Shown here piece by piece: positions 43,691 to 50,964 of a stretch of 57,948 nt of DNA; positions within the stretch are counted from its first letter, which is position 1; each line of letters begins with the position of its first letter. The DNA comes from a virus. A program made the translations under genes and the position numbers. A model generated the notes under the pieces. It saw nothing but the letters and a program-made list of their open reading frames with translations, did not search any database and was not told the origin of the DNA. Location of the stretch: positions 1 to 57,948 of IMG/VR virus record IMGVR_UViG_3300045283_000172, one strand, 5' to 3'.

Positions 43691-43785
43691 TGGGGAGATG
43701 AAGGGTAGTACGACTATATTGCTTTAAGCTACTCAGCCATACCCATCAAATTCCCCTATACTTTGATGGTAAAAACAAAGTATAG
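43691..43785 (-). promoter_or_regulatory. Structured leader with competing hairpins upstream of tRNA-Gln
   Basis: Two mutually exclusive stems are visible: CTATACTTTG (43756-43765) with CAAAGTATAG (43776-43785), and CCATCAAA (43743-43750) with TTTGATGG (43762-43769). A third long imperfect stem pairs 43741-43756 with 43692-43706 (TTCCCC/GGGGA ends) right before the tRNA 5' end, enclosing a class-II-tRNA-like D-arm sequence. Competing stems between DUF2815 and tRNA-polymerase suggest a processing or attenuation element. No U-tract. The remainder of 43786-43870 shows nothing I can name. Confidence 0.45.
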
Positions 43786-43870
43786 AGGGCAAACATCATT
43801 ACCAATATAAAATAACATATAACGTACGTTCTAGCCGCTACATTAGGTTATATTGATAATTTAGTTATTC

Positions 43871-44416
43871 TTAAAATAAAGCGTTTTCTTCTTCAATAGG
43901 CTCAAATGCTCCGTCTATTTTCATTGGCTCATTACCAAATGAAACACCATCCTTTCTAAATTGAACGGCTTTTATATTAGCAGTCATACCTGTGCTTATT
44001 TCATTATAAAAATATAAAGTTATATAGGCACTAACATAACAACCAGCATAAAACATATTATCATCTTCATGTACTGGAGTAATTCCATCTTTCCCAACAA
44101 CAGGAAAACTGTTAATGGATTTAGCATTTAAAATATATTTGTTTTTATACTCTTCTTTGTCGCTATCATCCCCATCTTTAAAACAGATATCTTTTAATTT
44201 TTGTATAGATGTTTTATTTTCTGTTAAAAGATTATCAATTGCTTTTTTTATTGTCTCTATTTCTTTGGCATGTTCAACTTTATCTAATATAAAACTTGCT
44301 TGATATTTAGGTTTAGCATCCGCTGGAGCTTTTGGATGAACTGTACGTCTAAATAATGATGGATAAGATAATCTAACATCGTTAAGTTTAATTGGATTAG
44401 AAGTTTTCAGAGACAT
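43871..44416 (-). CDS. DUF2815 ssDNA-binding protein
   Basis: 181 residues. NPIKLNDVRLSYPSLFRRTV followed by KYQASFILDKVEHAKEIETI, and C-terminal GCYVSAYITLYFY...VSFGNEPMKIDGAF with an acidic tail (EPIEEENALF), the form of phage DUF2815 proteins. These have an OB-like fold and act as single-strand DNA-binding proteins in replication. The acidic C terminus is as in other SSBs. Directly downstream of the DUF2800 gene, the usual order for this cassette. Confidence 0.88.
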   Translation of the reverse strand: MSLKTSNPIKLNDVRLSYPSLFRRTVHPKAPADAKPKYQASFILDKVEHAKEIETIKKAIDNLLTENKTSIQKLKDICFKDGDDSDKEEYKNKYILNAKSINSFPVVGKDGITPVHEDDNMFYAGCYVSAYITLYFYNEISTGMTANIKAVQFRKDGVSFGNEPMKIDGAFEPIEEENALF

Positions 44417-44448
44417 TTTTCACTCTTTATCATAAATAATTTAATCGT

Positions 44449-45528
44449 TTATGATAAAAGATCATCCTCTACAGCATCAAATTCTAATTCTGTAAATTCT
44501 AAGGCTTTTCTTTTATCATTTCCCAGTACTAATACGGGCTTGCAATTGGAAACATAGACAAGGGATTCTAAAGTTTCTTTGTCTACTAATTTCTCTAATG
44601 CCGTTACCCCTATAAGAGATTTAATATATGCCTTTTCACCTAACAATTCAAACAATTTATTATCAATATTATCTCTTATTTTTCTTATATTCCTACCTGC
44701 CACAAGTTTATAACCCGGAAAAGGTAACCCCATAGATAATTTATCATAAACCCTACCCTTCACTGAATTTATAAAATTTGATATTACATTAGAATTATCA
44801 AGGATATATTTGGTTTGTTCATCATCTATATGGTTATTTTTAATATCCATAACTTCAGCGGCAAATTTATATAAAGCAGGACATGTAGAATTAGCTCTAC
44901 ACCATTTACAGGCATCTTCACTTGGGATGCGAGGAGCATCATTCCTTAAAGCTTCCTCAGCCTTAGCTTTGAAATAGCCTTCGAAAAACGACATTTCTTT
45001 TATTGATAATGTCCATTTATCAAAATTATTAGTACGTGGTTGAACTATATGAACACTGATAGTATTAATATTGTCTTTATTTTCTAATTCACGGTACATC
45101 CCTATAGCATATAAAAGTAATTGTGTATTTTCGTACGCAGTTACATTATTCATACCGTATTTCAAATCAACGATATGTAATGTATTATTAGCTACAATAA
45201 CAGCATCTGCAGTACCAAAACCACCAGGTACAATATGTGAAAAGTCTACACGTTTCTCTATATATATTTCAGGATACCATATATGTTCAGGGGAAATTTC
45301 TTTTATATAATCAACATATAATTGAATATTTTCGTCCATTTCTACGGGGATATCATACCCACTAATATCTTCCTTATTCAATATAGCCGCAGCTATTTCA
45401 TGGGCAAGTATACCTTCATCCGCATACTTGCTCTTTACTTCAGGGAATGCTTCTTCGGCTTTGACACTCCCTGGGCATAAAATCCAGCGATGACTACCAC
45501 TGGCACTTAATTTAGCGTGTTTTTGCAT
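44449..45528 (-). CDS. DUF2800 (Cas4/RecB-like) nuclease
   Basis: 359 residues. KLSASGSHRWILCPGSVKAE at the N terminus, then a PD-(D/E)XK core: GGFGTADAVIV and LHIVDLKYGMNNV (Asp and Lys of the active site), and a Cys cluster CKWCRANSTCPAL (about 207-219) of the kind that holds an iron-sulphur centre in Cas4/AddB-type nucleases, with the first Cys in the LCPGS motif. Likely a replication or recombination exonuclease working with the DUF2815 SSB. Confidence 0.9.
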   Translation of the reverse strand: MQKHAKLSASGSHRWILCPGSVKAEEAFPEVKSKYADEGILAHEIAAAILNKEDISGYDIPVEMDENIQLYVDYIKEISPEHIWYPEIYIEKRVDFSHIVPGGFGTADAVIVANNTLHIVDLKYGMNNVTAYENTQLLLYAIGMYRELENKDNINTISVHIVQPRTNNFDKWTLSIKEMSFFEGYFKAKAEEALRNDAPRIPSEDACKWCRANSTCPALYKFAAEVMDIKNNHIDDEQTKYILDNSNVISNFINSVKGRVYDKLSMGLPFPGYKLVAGRNIRKIRDNIDNKLFELLGEKAYIKSLIGVTALEKLVDKETLESLVYVSNCKPVLVLGNDKRKALEFTELEFDAVEDDLLS

Positions 45529-45531
45529 GAT

Positions 45532-45894
45532 TTAGATATTCTCTATTTTCTGTTCGCATGTTGGACATATAGTATCCTCATTTATTGTTTCTTCTAAACT
45601 TTCTTCCATCTTATTTAGTGATCGCTTAAGAGTAGATAAATTACTTTCATTTACCATAATGTAATGACATAGATCATTTACTATATTTTTAATACAAATT
45701 TTGTCAATACACTTACCTTGTATTAAAAGTCTAAAATATTCTATAAATTCCATAAGATTGTCAATTTCTTTTGTTTGTCTTCTTATGATAATACTATTGC
45801 TGATTATAGTTTCTTCTATTTTTTTTAAGATTAAAGGTATATTTTCTTTACAAGCAGTTAACTCATAATAAATTTTCTGCACTTTATCTTCCAT
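45532..45894 (-). CDS. Hypothetical helical protein with C-terminal CPTC
   Basis: 120 residues, almost entirely helical (LILKKIEETIISNSIIIRRQ, LSTLKRSLNKMEESLEETI), ending DTICPTCEQKIENI. The CPTC pair could hold half of a zinc site, perhaps through dimerisation, as in zinc-hook-like proteins. Lies upstream of DUF2800, early in the leftward operon. No family recognised. Confidence 0.7.
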   Translation of the reverse strand: MEDKVQKIYYELTACKENIPLILKKIEETIISNSIIIRRQTKEIDNLMEFIEYFRLLIQGKCIDKICIKNIVNDLCHYIMVNESNLSTLKRSLNKMEESLEETINEDTICPTCEQKIENI

Positions 45895-45895
45895 A

Positions 45896-46069
45896 TTAAA
45901 ATTCCCTAGTTTTTAAATCATATAACTTAGCATCTAATTCGTCTACCCTATCTATTAGATCCATAATTAATTCTTTTAAATGGGTAGGATGTTCGATATG
46001 TTCTAATTTTTCTATAGCTTCTATTCTTTTAGTTAACTTTTTTATAAGTTCAGTGTTATCTTTTTCCAT
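45896..46069 (-). CDS. Small charged coiled-coil protein, 57 aa
   Basis: Reads from ATG at 46069 to TAA at 45896-45898. The product is one charged helix (MEKDNTELIKKLTKRIEAIE, LKELIMDLIDRVDELDAKLY), typical of small phage accessory proteins. A preceding AAAATAAA is a poor ribosome site. It lies one base from the start of the 120-aa gene and overlaps the frameshifted gene upstream. Confidence 0.55.
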   Translation of the reverse strand: MEKDNTELIKKLTKRIEAIEKLEHIEHPTHLKELIMDLIDRVDELDAKLYDLKTREF

Positions 46070-46220
46070 TTTATTTTTCTTCTATTTCTTTTAATTATAT
46101 TTTCAAATTCATTTATTACCTTAAATACCGTATCACTAATTCCCCCGCTCATCATCGTAACATTTTGAAGTTCATATATTAAATCAGCAATATCTTTTAC
46201 TATTTTTTTTGTTTTTCCAT
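46042..46220 (-). pseudogene. Small gene interrupted at an A8 run (frameshift)
   Basis: ATG at 46220 gives MEKQKK then TAG (46200-46202). A run of eight A on the coding strand (46203-46210) precedes the stop. Moving back one base on that run opens IVKDIADLIYELQNVTMMSG...FENIIKRNRRKIKW to a stop at 46042. The shifted frame looks like a genuine small helical protein. Explanations: true decay, homopolymer error, or -1 slippage. Which one cannot be told from one sequence. Confidence 0.5.
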
Positions 46221-46221
46221 T

Positions 46222-46599
46222 TTATTTTTCCTTCGTGATTGTATTTATAAGTTGATTAATGATATTAAGTTCGGCAATGCTTAGTTTTGTTATATTAACT
46301 AATTTAGGAAATTTCCCTGATGTTTTGTTAGCATCTATTGCTATATCTAAGGAAGTACATATATCTTGTATAAAATCAGTGATATTATATTGAAAATAAT
46401 TACAAACCATTAACAAGCGTCCTAATGAAATACGATTAATCCCTGCTTCATATTTTATTAATTGTTGAACACTTATTTCTAATTCTATTGATAATTCTTT
46501 GGCTGTAAGACCTCTTTGACGCCTTAATAGTTTAAGAGTATTACCAACATGTTTAGCTACATGTTTACAGAACTCCTTAGACGATAATTCTTTTTTCAT
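46222..46599 (-). CDS. XRE-family helix-turn-helix regulator
   Basis: 125 residues. HTH domain VGNTLKLLRRQRGLTAKELS and SVQQLIKYEAGINRISLGRL, with an extra C-terminal helical part (about 80-125). It shares the KYEAG.NRIS core with the XRE protein at 2253. Encoded early in the leftward operon, overlapping the 121-aa gene by 4 nt, so it may control the divergent promoters at 47.2 kb by feedback. Confidence 0.88.
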   Translation of the reverse strand: MKKELSSKEFCKHVAKHVGNTLKLLRRQRGLTAKELSIELEISVQQLIKYEAGINRISLGRLLMVCNYFQYNITDFIQDICTSLDIAIDANKTSGKFPKLVNITKLSIAELNIINQLINTITKEK

Positions 46600-46961
46600 A
46601 ACTTTGTAATCTCATTATTAAATTTTTCCAATTGAGCACTGTCTAAATCATAAATTAAATTAGCATTATAAGATCGGAGAATATTCTTTATAATACTTCT
46701 ATTCTTTTCATCCTTACTTATTAAGCTCACTAATTTATTCTTAACCATTTCAATATCCAGTTTCTTTTCAGTTATTCCTTCATTAGATCTATACTCATCA
46801 AATTGTTCTGCTAACTTAGTATCTACAAATTCCTTTAGTCTTAGAAAGCATTCATCCTTAGTCTCAGTGGGACATACTTCATCCTCAATTGAAACTATAA
46901 GTGTTAAATTTTCATAGTTTCCCAGATTCTTAGTTTGGCGTTTGCTATATTTTATTTTCAT
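46596..46961 (-). CDS. Hypothetical early protein, 121 aa
   Basis: N terminus KYSKRQTKNLGNYENLTLIVSIE, then ECFLRLKEFVDTKLAEQF. The pattern NLGNYE followed by a beta strand and a helix occurs in small phage proteins beside replication genes, function unknown. The C-terminal half is helical (NRSIIKNILRSYNANLIYD). Coupled to the XRE gene (ATGA). Confidence 0.65.
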   Translation of the reverse strand: MKIKYSKRQTKNLGNYENLTLIVSIEDEVCPTETKDECFLRLKEFVDTKLAEQFDEYRSNEGITEKKLDIEMVKNKLVSLISKDEKNRSIIKNILRSYNANLIYDLDSAQLEKFNNEITKL

Positions 46962-46970
46962 AATTTCCTA

Positions 46971-47114
46971 TTAAATATGTTCATTTTCCCCTAATAATCT
47001 TCTATAAACAATAAGAAGATCCCAGTTGTTGGGGTCATTTTTATTAGCATTAAAGGCTTCTATAAATGCTAATCTAGCTCTCTCTTTCCTTAAAGTGTTA
47101 GTCATGTCGTCCAT
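46971..47114 (-). CDS. Small early protein, 47 aa
   Basis: ATG at 47114 to TAA 46971-46973; MDDMTNTLRKERARLAFIEA and NNWDLLIVYRRLLGENEHI. First gene of the leftward transcript, about 60 bases after the predicted start. Charged, helical, no family recognised. The size and place fit an early regulatory or antihost peptide, which is a guess. Confidence 0.6.
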   Translation of the reverse strand: MDDMTNTLRKERARLAFIEAFNANKNDPNNWDLLIVYRRLLGENEHI

Positions 47115-47142
47115 AGTTTTATCATTATCTAAAAAGTTACCA

Positions 47143-47251
47143 TTTATTATGTAGATTAACCCATAAGTTTATTAACCTACATAATAAATACATCAAAATT
47201 ATGTAAAGTCAACTGTTAAATTATTGACTTTACATAATTTTGATTTAGAAT
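47143..47251. promoter_or_regulatory. Divergent promoters within nested inverted repeats (control region)
   Basis: Inner repeat: 47192-47212 and 47224-47244 are a perfect 21-bp inverted repeat. Each arm carries a TTGACT -35 and the TTACATAAT half-site. Rightward promoter: TTGACT (47224-47229), 16 bases, TAGAAT (47246-47251). Leftward: TTGACT on the minus strand (47212-47207), 16 bases, TATTTA (47190-47185). Outer repeat: TTTATTATGTAG (47143-47154) and CTACATAATAAA (47177-47188) repeats the same half-site downstream of the leftward start. The layout fits repressor control of both operons from one place. Confidence 0.75.
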
Positions 47252-47281
47252 GATTAAATTGTAAATAATTTAAAAGGTTTT

Positions 47282-47452
47282 ATGACAAAAAAATTAGATT
47301 TAGTTAGATTTAGCGGTACACTTCCTGTAAAATTAGCAGATAAACTTAAATCCATAGCTTTGAAAGAAGGACGATCAATGAATGCTGTATTTAATATAGC
47401 TATGGATAAATATTGCGGAGATTATGAAAGAGAAACCCAATTGGATAAATAA
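47282..47452 (+). CDS. Ribbon-helix-helix (Arc/CopG-type) repressor
   Basis: 56 residues from ATG 47282 (AAAAGG four bases upstream) to TAA 47450-47452. LDLVRFSGTLPVKLADKLKS is the beta strand and first helix, IALKEGRSMNAVFNIAMDKY the second helix, as in Arc/MetJ proteins. It is the first gene on the rightward transcript from the inverted-repeat control region, which holds palindromic TTACATAAT sites suited to a dimeric RHH protein. It is thus the best candidate for the phage repressor of early promoters. Confidence 0.82.
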   Translation: MTKKLDLVRFSGTLPVKLADKLKSIALKEGRSMNAVFNIAMDKYCGDYERETQLDK

Positions 47453-47633
47453 GATAATAAATATCTTAGTAAGCATTGTGATAATAGTATTACTAGGATC
47501 TAATATCATACTCTTTTATTCCATATTTTGTACCCCTGCTAAAAATACTTATAATGAATCTGATCTTTATGATTTAGAGGCCCTGGAAATTCTTTACCCT
47601 GAAATAGATCTAAGTACTTACTCAACAAAATAA
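47424..47633 (+). CDS. Small membrane protein
   Basis: 69 residues. A strong membrane segment (IINILVSIVIIVLLGSNIIL, about 11-31) is followed by an acidic extracytoplasmic-type tail (DLYDLEALEILYPEIDLST). It overlaps the RHH gene by 29 nt and is followed by a terminator-like hairpin. Function unknown; early membrane proteins next to a repressor are often superinfection-exclusion factors, but nothing in the sequence shows this. Confidence 0.65.
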   Translation: MKEKPNWINKIINILVSIVIIVLLGSNIILFYSIFCTPAKNTYNESDLYDLEALEILYPEIDLSTYSTK

Positions 47634-47653
47634 TCCCCACAAATTGTATCTTT

Positions 47654-47685
47654 ACCATATAGAGCACATACACAATATGGTTTTT
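47654..47685 (+). terminator. Intrinsic terminator-like hairpin
   Basis: ACCATAT (47654-47660) pairs with ATATGGT (47675-47681), loop 14 bases, followed by a five-T run (47681-47685). It lies 21 bases after the membrane-protein gene and before the iteron region, and would end the short rightward early transcript. Confidence 0.55.
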
Positions 47686-47750
47686 CCATGCATATTTTTA
47701 ATATGTTTAATAATGTATACTTTTTTGTAATAATAACATAAATTTATCTT

Positions 47751-48089
47751 CCGCCTATCGCCGCTCATCTCCGCCTATCTTACCGCTCATCTTTTCCCAG
47801 TATCTATAAGGCCTCCGCTCATCCCGCCCATCTTTTTGCAAAACTTTACTCAGAAAAATATTTTTATTTTTATTATAAGTTAAAAGCTATAATAGATAGG
47901 ATACATAGGTATATATTCATACTATTTACCCCTATATACCTATCTTTAATGAAATTTGAAAGATATTTGATTCAATCTTCAAAAACGCATGGGACTTTTG
48001 CAAAAAGATGGGCGGGATGAGCGGAGGTCAACGTTTATAAGGCTTAGGATGGGCGGAAGAGATGAGCGGAGATAGGCGGAGATGAGCGG
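47751..48089. other. Putative replication origin: mirror-image iteron clusters and AT-rich core
   Basis: Twelve 9-bp iterons of consensus CCGCYYATC. Six point one way at 47751, 47761, 47771, 47783, 47815 and 47824. Six point the other way at 48007, 48016, 48048, 48061, 48071 and 48081. The inner iterons lie in a perfect 32-bp inverted repeat (47812-47843 and 47996-48027). The 152-bp core between is AT-rich and holds an 11-bp inverted repeat ATAGGTATATA/TATATACCTAT. No ORF. Iterons plus an AT-rich unwinding zone next to the primase-helicase gene are the hallmarks of an origin. Confidence 0.8.
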
Positions 48090-48121
48090 AACCGCAGAAC
48101 TATGCCAAAAGTAAATACTTA

Positions 48122-48150
48122 TTGACATTTATTTAAAATATGGTTACAGT
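48122..48150 (+). promoter_or_regulatory. Promoter beside the origin
   Basis: TTGACA (48122-48127), 17-base spacer, TACAGT (48145-48150). The first ten bases TTGACATTTA equal those of the promoter at 37709. Predicted start (about 48157) coincides with the first base of the hairpin arm below. Could make an origin-linked RNA or drive the primase gene. Confidence 0.55.
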
Positions 48151-48156
48151 AAAGCT

Positions 48157-48270
48157 GGTTATTGCCAGCAATATACTTTTCTTCTTTATATAGTTGCTTC
48201 ATTCGGGTTTATTGATCGCCTGGCAATAACCATATTGCTTATATCAACGAAAAGGTATCATCCCCTTTTC
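48157..48270 (+). ncRNA. Candidate origin-linked hairpin RNA
   Basis: GGTTATTGCCAG (48157-48168) pairs perfectly with CTGGCAATAACC (48220-48231) across a 51-base loop. AGCAATAT (48168-48175) can pair with ATATTGCT (48233-48240), giving a pseudoknot-like order, though the arms overlap at one base. A short GAAAAGG/CCTTTTC hairpin (about 48249-48270) follows. No useful ORF in 48150-48348. May be an RNA primer, a replication-control RNA or a leader of the primase message. Confidence 0.45.
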
Positions 48271-48295
48271 CTTCAAAAAATTATTGACTATTTCA

Positions 48296-48329
48296 TGCTA
48301 TAATTTAAGATTACGCAGCGATCTTAAAT
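48296..48329 (+). promoter_or_regulatory. Extended -10 promoter with overlapping inverted repeat, primase gene
   Basis: TGCTATAAT (48296-48304) is an extended -10. ATTTAAGAT (48303-48311) and ATCTTAAAT (48321-48329) form a perfect 9-bp inverted repeat starting inside the -10 box, 20 bases before the ATG. This repeats the arrangement at 26213: the left arm would be missing from RNA starting here, and present in read-through RNA. Confidence 0.55.
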
Positions 48330-48348
48330 CCTAACATACGAGTCATAA

Positions 48349-50472
48349 ATGCAAATACGAATGTCCTTTGTTAAGAATAGCTGGGATACAAACCCTAATG
48401 ACAAAATTCTATCATTTGAGGAATTAAGCAAGACTCTAACCACATTTACTGTTTGCGATAAAAAGAACGCCCCTGGAATAATAGGAGGCTACTTCAATGG
48501 AAAATCTCGAGATACACACAATTTACAGGCAAGAACATTACTTGTCCTAGATGTAGACTATTACAATGGCCATATAAACGATTTAGAGATACTTTTTAAA
48601 AGGAGTTTGACTCCCTATAGGTACATTGCCTATTCTACAGCATCTCATGCTTTAAACAGCCCTAGAATTAGAATTGTATTATTTTTTTCCAAAGAGGTAC
48701 TTACTCAAGAATATAGACAAGTTAGTTCTAATTTCATTGACGGATTAGATATTGCTTTTAAAAATACTATTGAAATACCTACTAGTATTAAAGCTAATCA
48801 GATGATGTATTTGCCTATAAAGCCTCATGATGATTACATACCATGGTATGTGGTACAAGATGGAGAATCAATTGACCCAGATAGTTATATAACATCCAGT
48901 ACACAGTTAGCTGTTCAAGATCCGTTACTTTTAACGATAAAAAACGTACCCTTAGAGATCAGTGAGGGCAATATAGTTAATTATTTAACTAATTATCCCG
49001 TAGAGGAGAGAGATTATTACGAATGGATAGAAGTAGGAGCAGCTCTTCATCATCAATATCAGGGTAATGATGAAGGACTTATCATGTGGAATAAGTGGTC
49101 TAAAAGAGACCCAAGACCTGATAAGTATAAGGGATTGTATGAATTAGAACAAAAGTGGAACAGTTTTAAATCTAACTTAGAAAATCCCATTACTTTTGCA
49201 ACCATTATATACAAGACTAACAATAATTTACCTGTTGATAATGGCGTTAAGTTTAGAGCTATTTATCGTGAAAAATGGCAAGATACTAAGGGTAAATACC
49301 AAACTCCTATATTTACCAAGGCTAATTTCAAAATATTATTAGAAGAGTATAAGATTGACATTAGGTTTGACGTTATTAAGAAGGCTGTAGAGATTATTAT
49401 TAATGGCGTTAAGGTGATAGATATCAACCATGGGATAACTGAGATTAAATTACTTTGTAAACTTAATGGGATGGAAAGCAATCCAGTCAATGAGGCGGTA
49501 GCCTTGATAGGAAATCAGAATACATACAATAGCTGGAAGGATTGGGTATATTCTATTCCATGGGACGGTATTAAAAGATTTGGTGAATTTTGCAAGACGG
49601 TCAAAGTTTCCCCTGATATGGAAAGAGTTAGAGATTTATATTTAAAGAAATGGTTTTTACAACTGATTAATGTTACATGTCTTAACGACGGGGAAGAGGG
49701 GAAGGTCGCACGTATGATCTTAATATTCCAGGGAAGGCAATATTCAGGAAAGACTAGTTGGTTTAGGGCATTAGTACCTGCTTCTCATAATGATTTTGTA
49801 ACTGAGGGCACATCATTAAAAATTTCAGATAGTATGGCTATTCTTAGATGTATTCAGCATGTCATTGTAGAACTTGGAGAGATAAACTCCACAATGAAGA
49901 AATCAGATAATGACGAGCTTAAGAATTTCCTAAGTTCGACTAAGGATACATTGAATATCAAATACGTAGCATATCCTGTAACTTACAGAAGGCGTACAGT
50001 TTTTTTCGGATCAGTTAATGAGAATGAATTTCTGCAGGATCAGACTGATAATACCAGATTTTTATGTCTACCTATTCTTGATTGTGATTATAAGCATAAT
50101 ATAGATATGCAGCAGGTATATGCTGAATTACTAGAAATGACAAAGACTGACAATGATTACTTTCTAAGTCCTTCTGATTTGGAGGTGCAACAGAAAATGA
50201 ACTGTTTTTTTAAAAGTATATCTGTGATTGAAGAGAAATTCCAAGAAATATTTGAAGTAGAAAACGCATTAACACAACCTAGGGAAAGTATGATAGTATA
50301 TAATGCTACTAAATTACTGGAGGAATTAGGTTTCAACATTAATCAGATGTTACATAAGAAGAATCTAACTAATGAGATGGCAAAGATATTAGATTCCTAT
50401 GGTTTTAAACGCAGTTCTAAACCCAAGGGTTGGTATTTACCATCTAAAAGAATTAACGATATAGGGTTCTGA
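48349..50472 (+). CDS. Replicative primase-helicase (VirE/PriCT-2 type)
   Basis: 707 residues. N-terminal primase-like domain (NLQARTLLVLDVDYYNG, SPRIRIVLFFSKEV), a PriCT-2-like linker (DYYEWIEVGAALHHQYQG, PDKYKGLYELEQKWNSF) and a VirE-type SF3-like ATPase: WVYSIPWDGIKRFGEF, Walker A GRQYSGKTS (about 463-471), VIVELGEINSTMKKSDNDEL (Walker B region), YRRRTVFFGSVNENEFLQD with the arginine-finger region. It should unwind the origin just upstream and prime synthesis for the family B polymerase. A second Met at codon 5 is an alternative start. Confidence 0.88.
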   Translation: MQIRMSFVKNSWDTNPNDKILSFEELSKTLTTFTVCDKKNAPGIIGGYFNGKSRDTHNLQARTLLVLDVDYYNGHINDLEILFKRSLTPYRYIAYSTASHALNSPRIRIVLFFSKEVLTQEYRQVSSNFIDGLDIAFKNTIEIPTSIKANQMMYLPIKPHDDYIPWYVVQDGESIDPDSYITSSTQLAVQDPLLLTIKNVPLEISEGNIVNYLTNYPVEERDYYEWIEVGAALHHQYQGNDEGLIMWNKWSKRDPRPDKYKGLYELEQKWNSFKSNLENPITFATIIYKTNNNLPVDNGVKFRAIYREKWQDTKGKYQTPIFTKANFKILLEEYKIDIRFDVIKKAVEIIINGVKVIDINHGITEIKLLCKLNGMESNPVNEAVALIGNQNTYNSWKDWVYSIPWDGIKRFGEFCKTVKVSPDMERVRDLYLKKWFLQLINVTCLNDGEEGKVARMILIFQGRQYSGKTSWFRALVPASHNDFVTEGTSLKISDSMAILRCIQHVIVELGEINSTMKKSDNDELKNFLSSTKDTLNIKYVAYPVTYRRRTVFFGSVNENEFLQDQTDNTRFLCLPILDCDYKHNIDMQQVYAELLEMTKTDNDYFLSPSDLEVQQKMNCFFKSISVIEEKFQEIFEVENALTQPRESMIVYNATKLLEELGFNINQMLHKKNLTNEMAKILDSYGFKRSSKPKGWYLPSKRINDIGF

Positions 50473-50960
50473 TTATGAAATTAGAAGATATAAAAAGTAT
50501 ACATTTTCAATGTAGTTTACATGCTAATTATTATGATTCTGCTAGTAGACCCTTAAGTTGTGAAGTTCATTATATAGAGATTGTTACATATGATGGATGT
50601 CTAATAAATCTTGTTGATGCTTTAGAAATGGTCTTATGGGAAGGTGTTAATATTGATAATCAATTATATAATTTACTATTGATGGTTCGAGAAGCAGCTT
50701 CTAATTATGATTATAAAAGCGCAAAAAATATAAGTGAAGAATGTGATTTGTGGGTAAAATATTATAATGAAGAGTTTGCAGGTATGCATGATAGATATAA
50801 ACAGTTTTATAATTTTGATCTTACCTTAGATATGTTTAAAGATATAGAGATGGAGATTAAATATTTCCCATTTAGAATAAAAGAAGCTCTTGAAGAAAAA
50901 TTCACGGAAGCATTTAAATATTTCCATAACAAAGCAAAAGAATTAACGATATAGGGTTCT
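50446..50960. repeat. Gene-junction repeat pair bracketing one gene (25 bp)
   Basis: 50446-50470 and 50936-50960 are identical over 25 bases. The first copy encodes the last residues of the primase (KRINDIGF and stop), the second the last residues of the 50475 gene in another frame (KELTI and stop, then leader). Both end exactly 4 bases before an ATG. The frame difference shows that the DNA, not a protein motif, was copied. Confidence 0.85.
50475..50954 (+). CDS. Hypothetical protein, small paralogue family member A
   Basis: 159 residues, acidic, soluble. The C terminus (FTEAFKYFHNKAKELT) matches those of the genes at 50965 (SLFLDIYNEAKELTEK) and 51372 (AYDYFYNKAKELIE). A mid-protein EECDLWVKYYNEE echoes EESDIWEKVF of the 50965 protein. 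Bracketed by the 25-bp junction repeat. Follows the primase by 2 bases. Function unknown. Confidence 0.68.
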   Translation: MKLEDIKSIHFQCSLHANYYDSASRPLSCEVHYIEIVTYDGCLINLVDALEMVLWEGVNIDNQLYNLLLMVREAASNYDYKSAKNISEECDLWVKYYNEEFAGMHDRYKQFYNFDLTLDMFKDIEMEIKYFPFRIKEALEEKFTEAFKYFHNKAKELTI

Positions 50961-50964
50961 AACG

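Noticed and set aside
43691-43757. Possible second tRNA (Ser/Leu type) before tRNA-Gln
   Set aside because: A D-arm-like GGCTGAGTAGCTTAAAGC is present, but there is no good anticodon stem, no T arm and only five acceptor pairs. At most a relic.
47751-48089. Possible CRISPR array from the repeated GATGAGCGG boxes
   Set aside because: Boxes are only 9 bp, spacers are irregular (0-24 bp), the two halves are inverted, and no cas gene is present. Iterons fit better.
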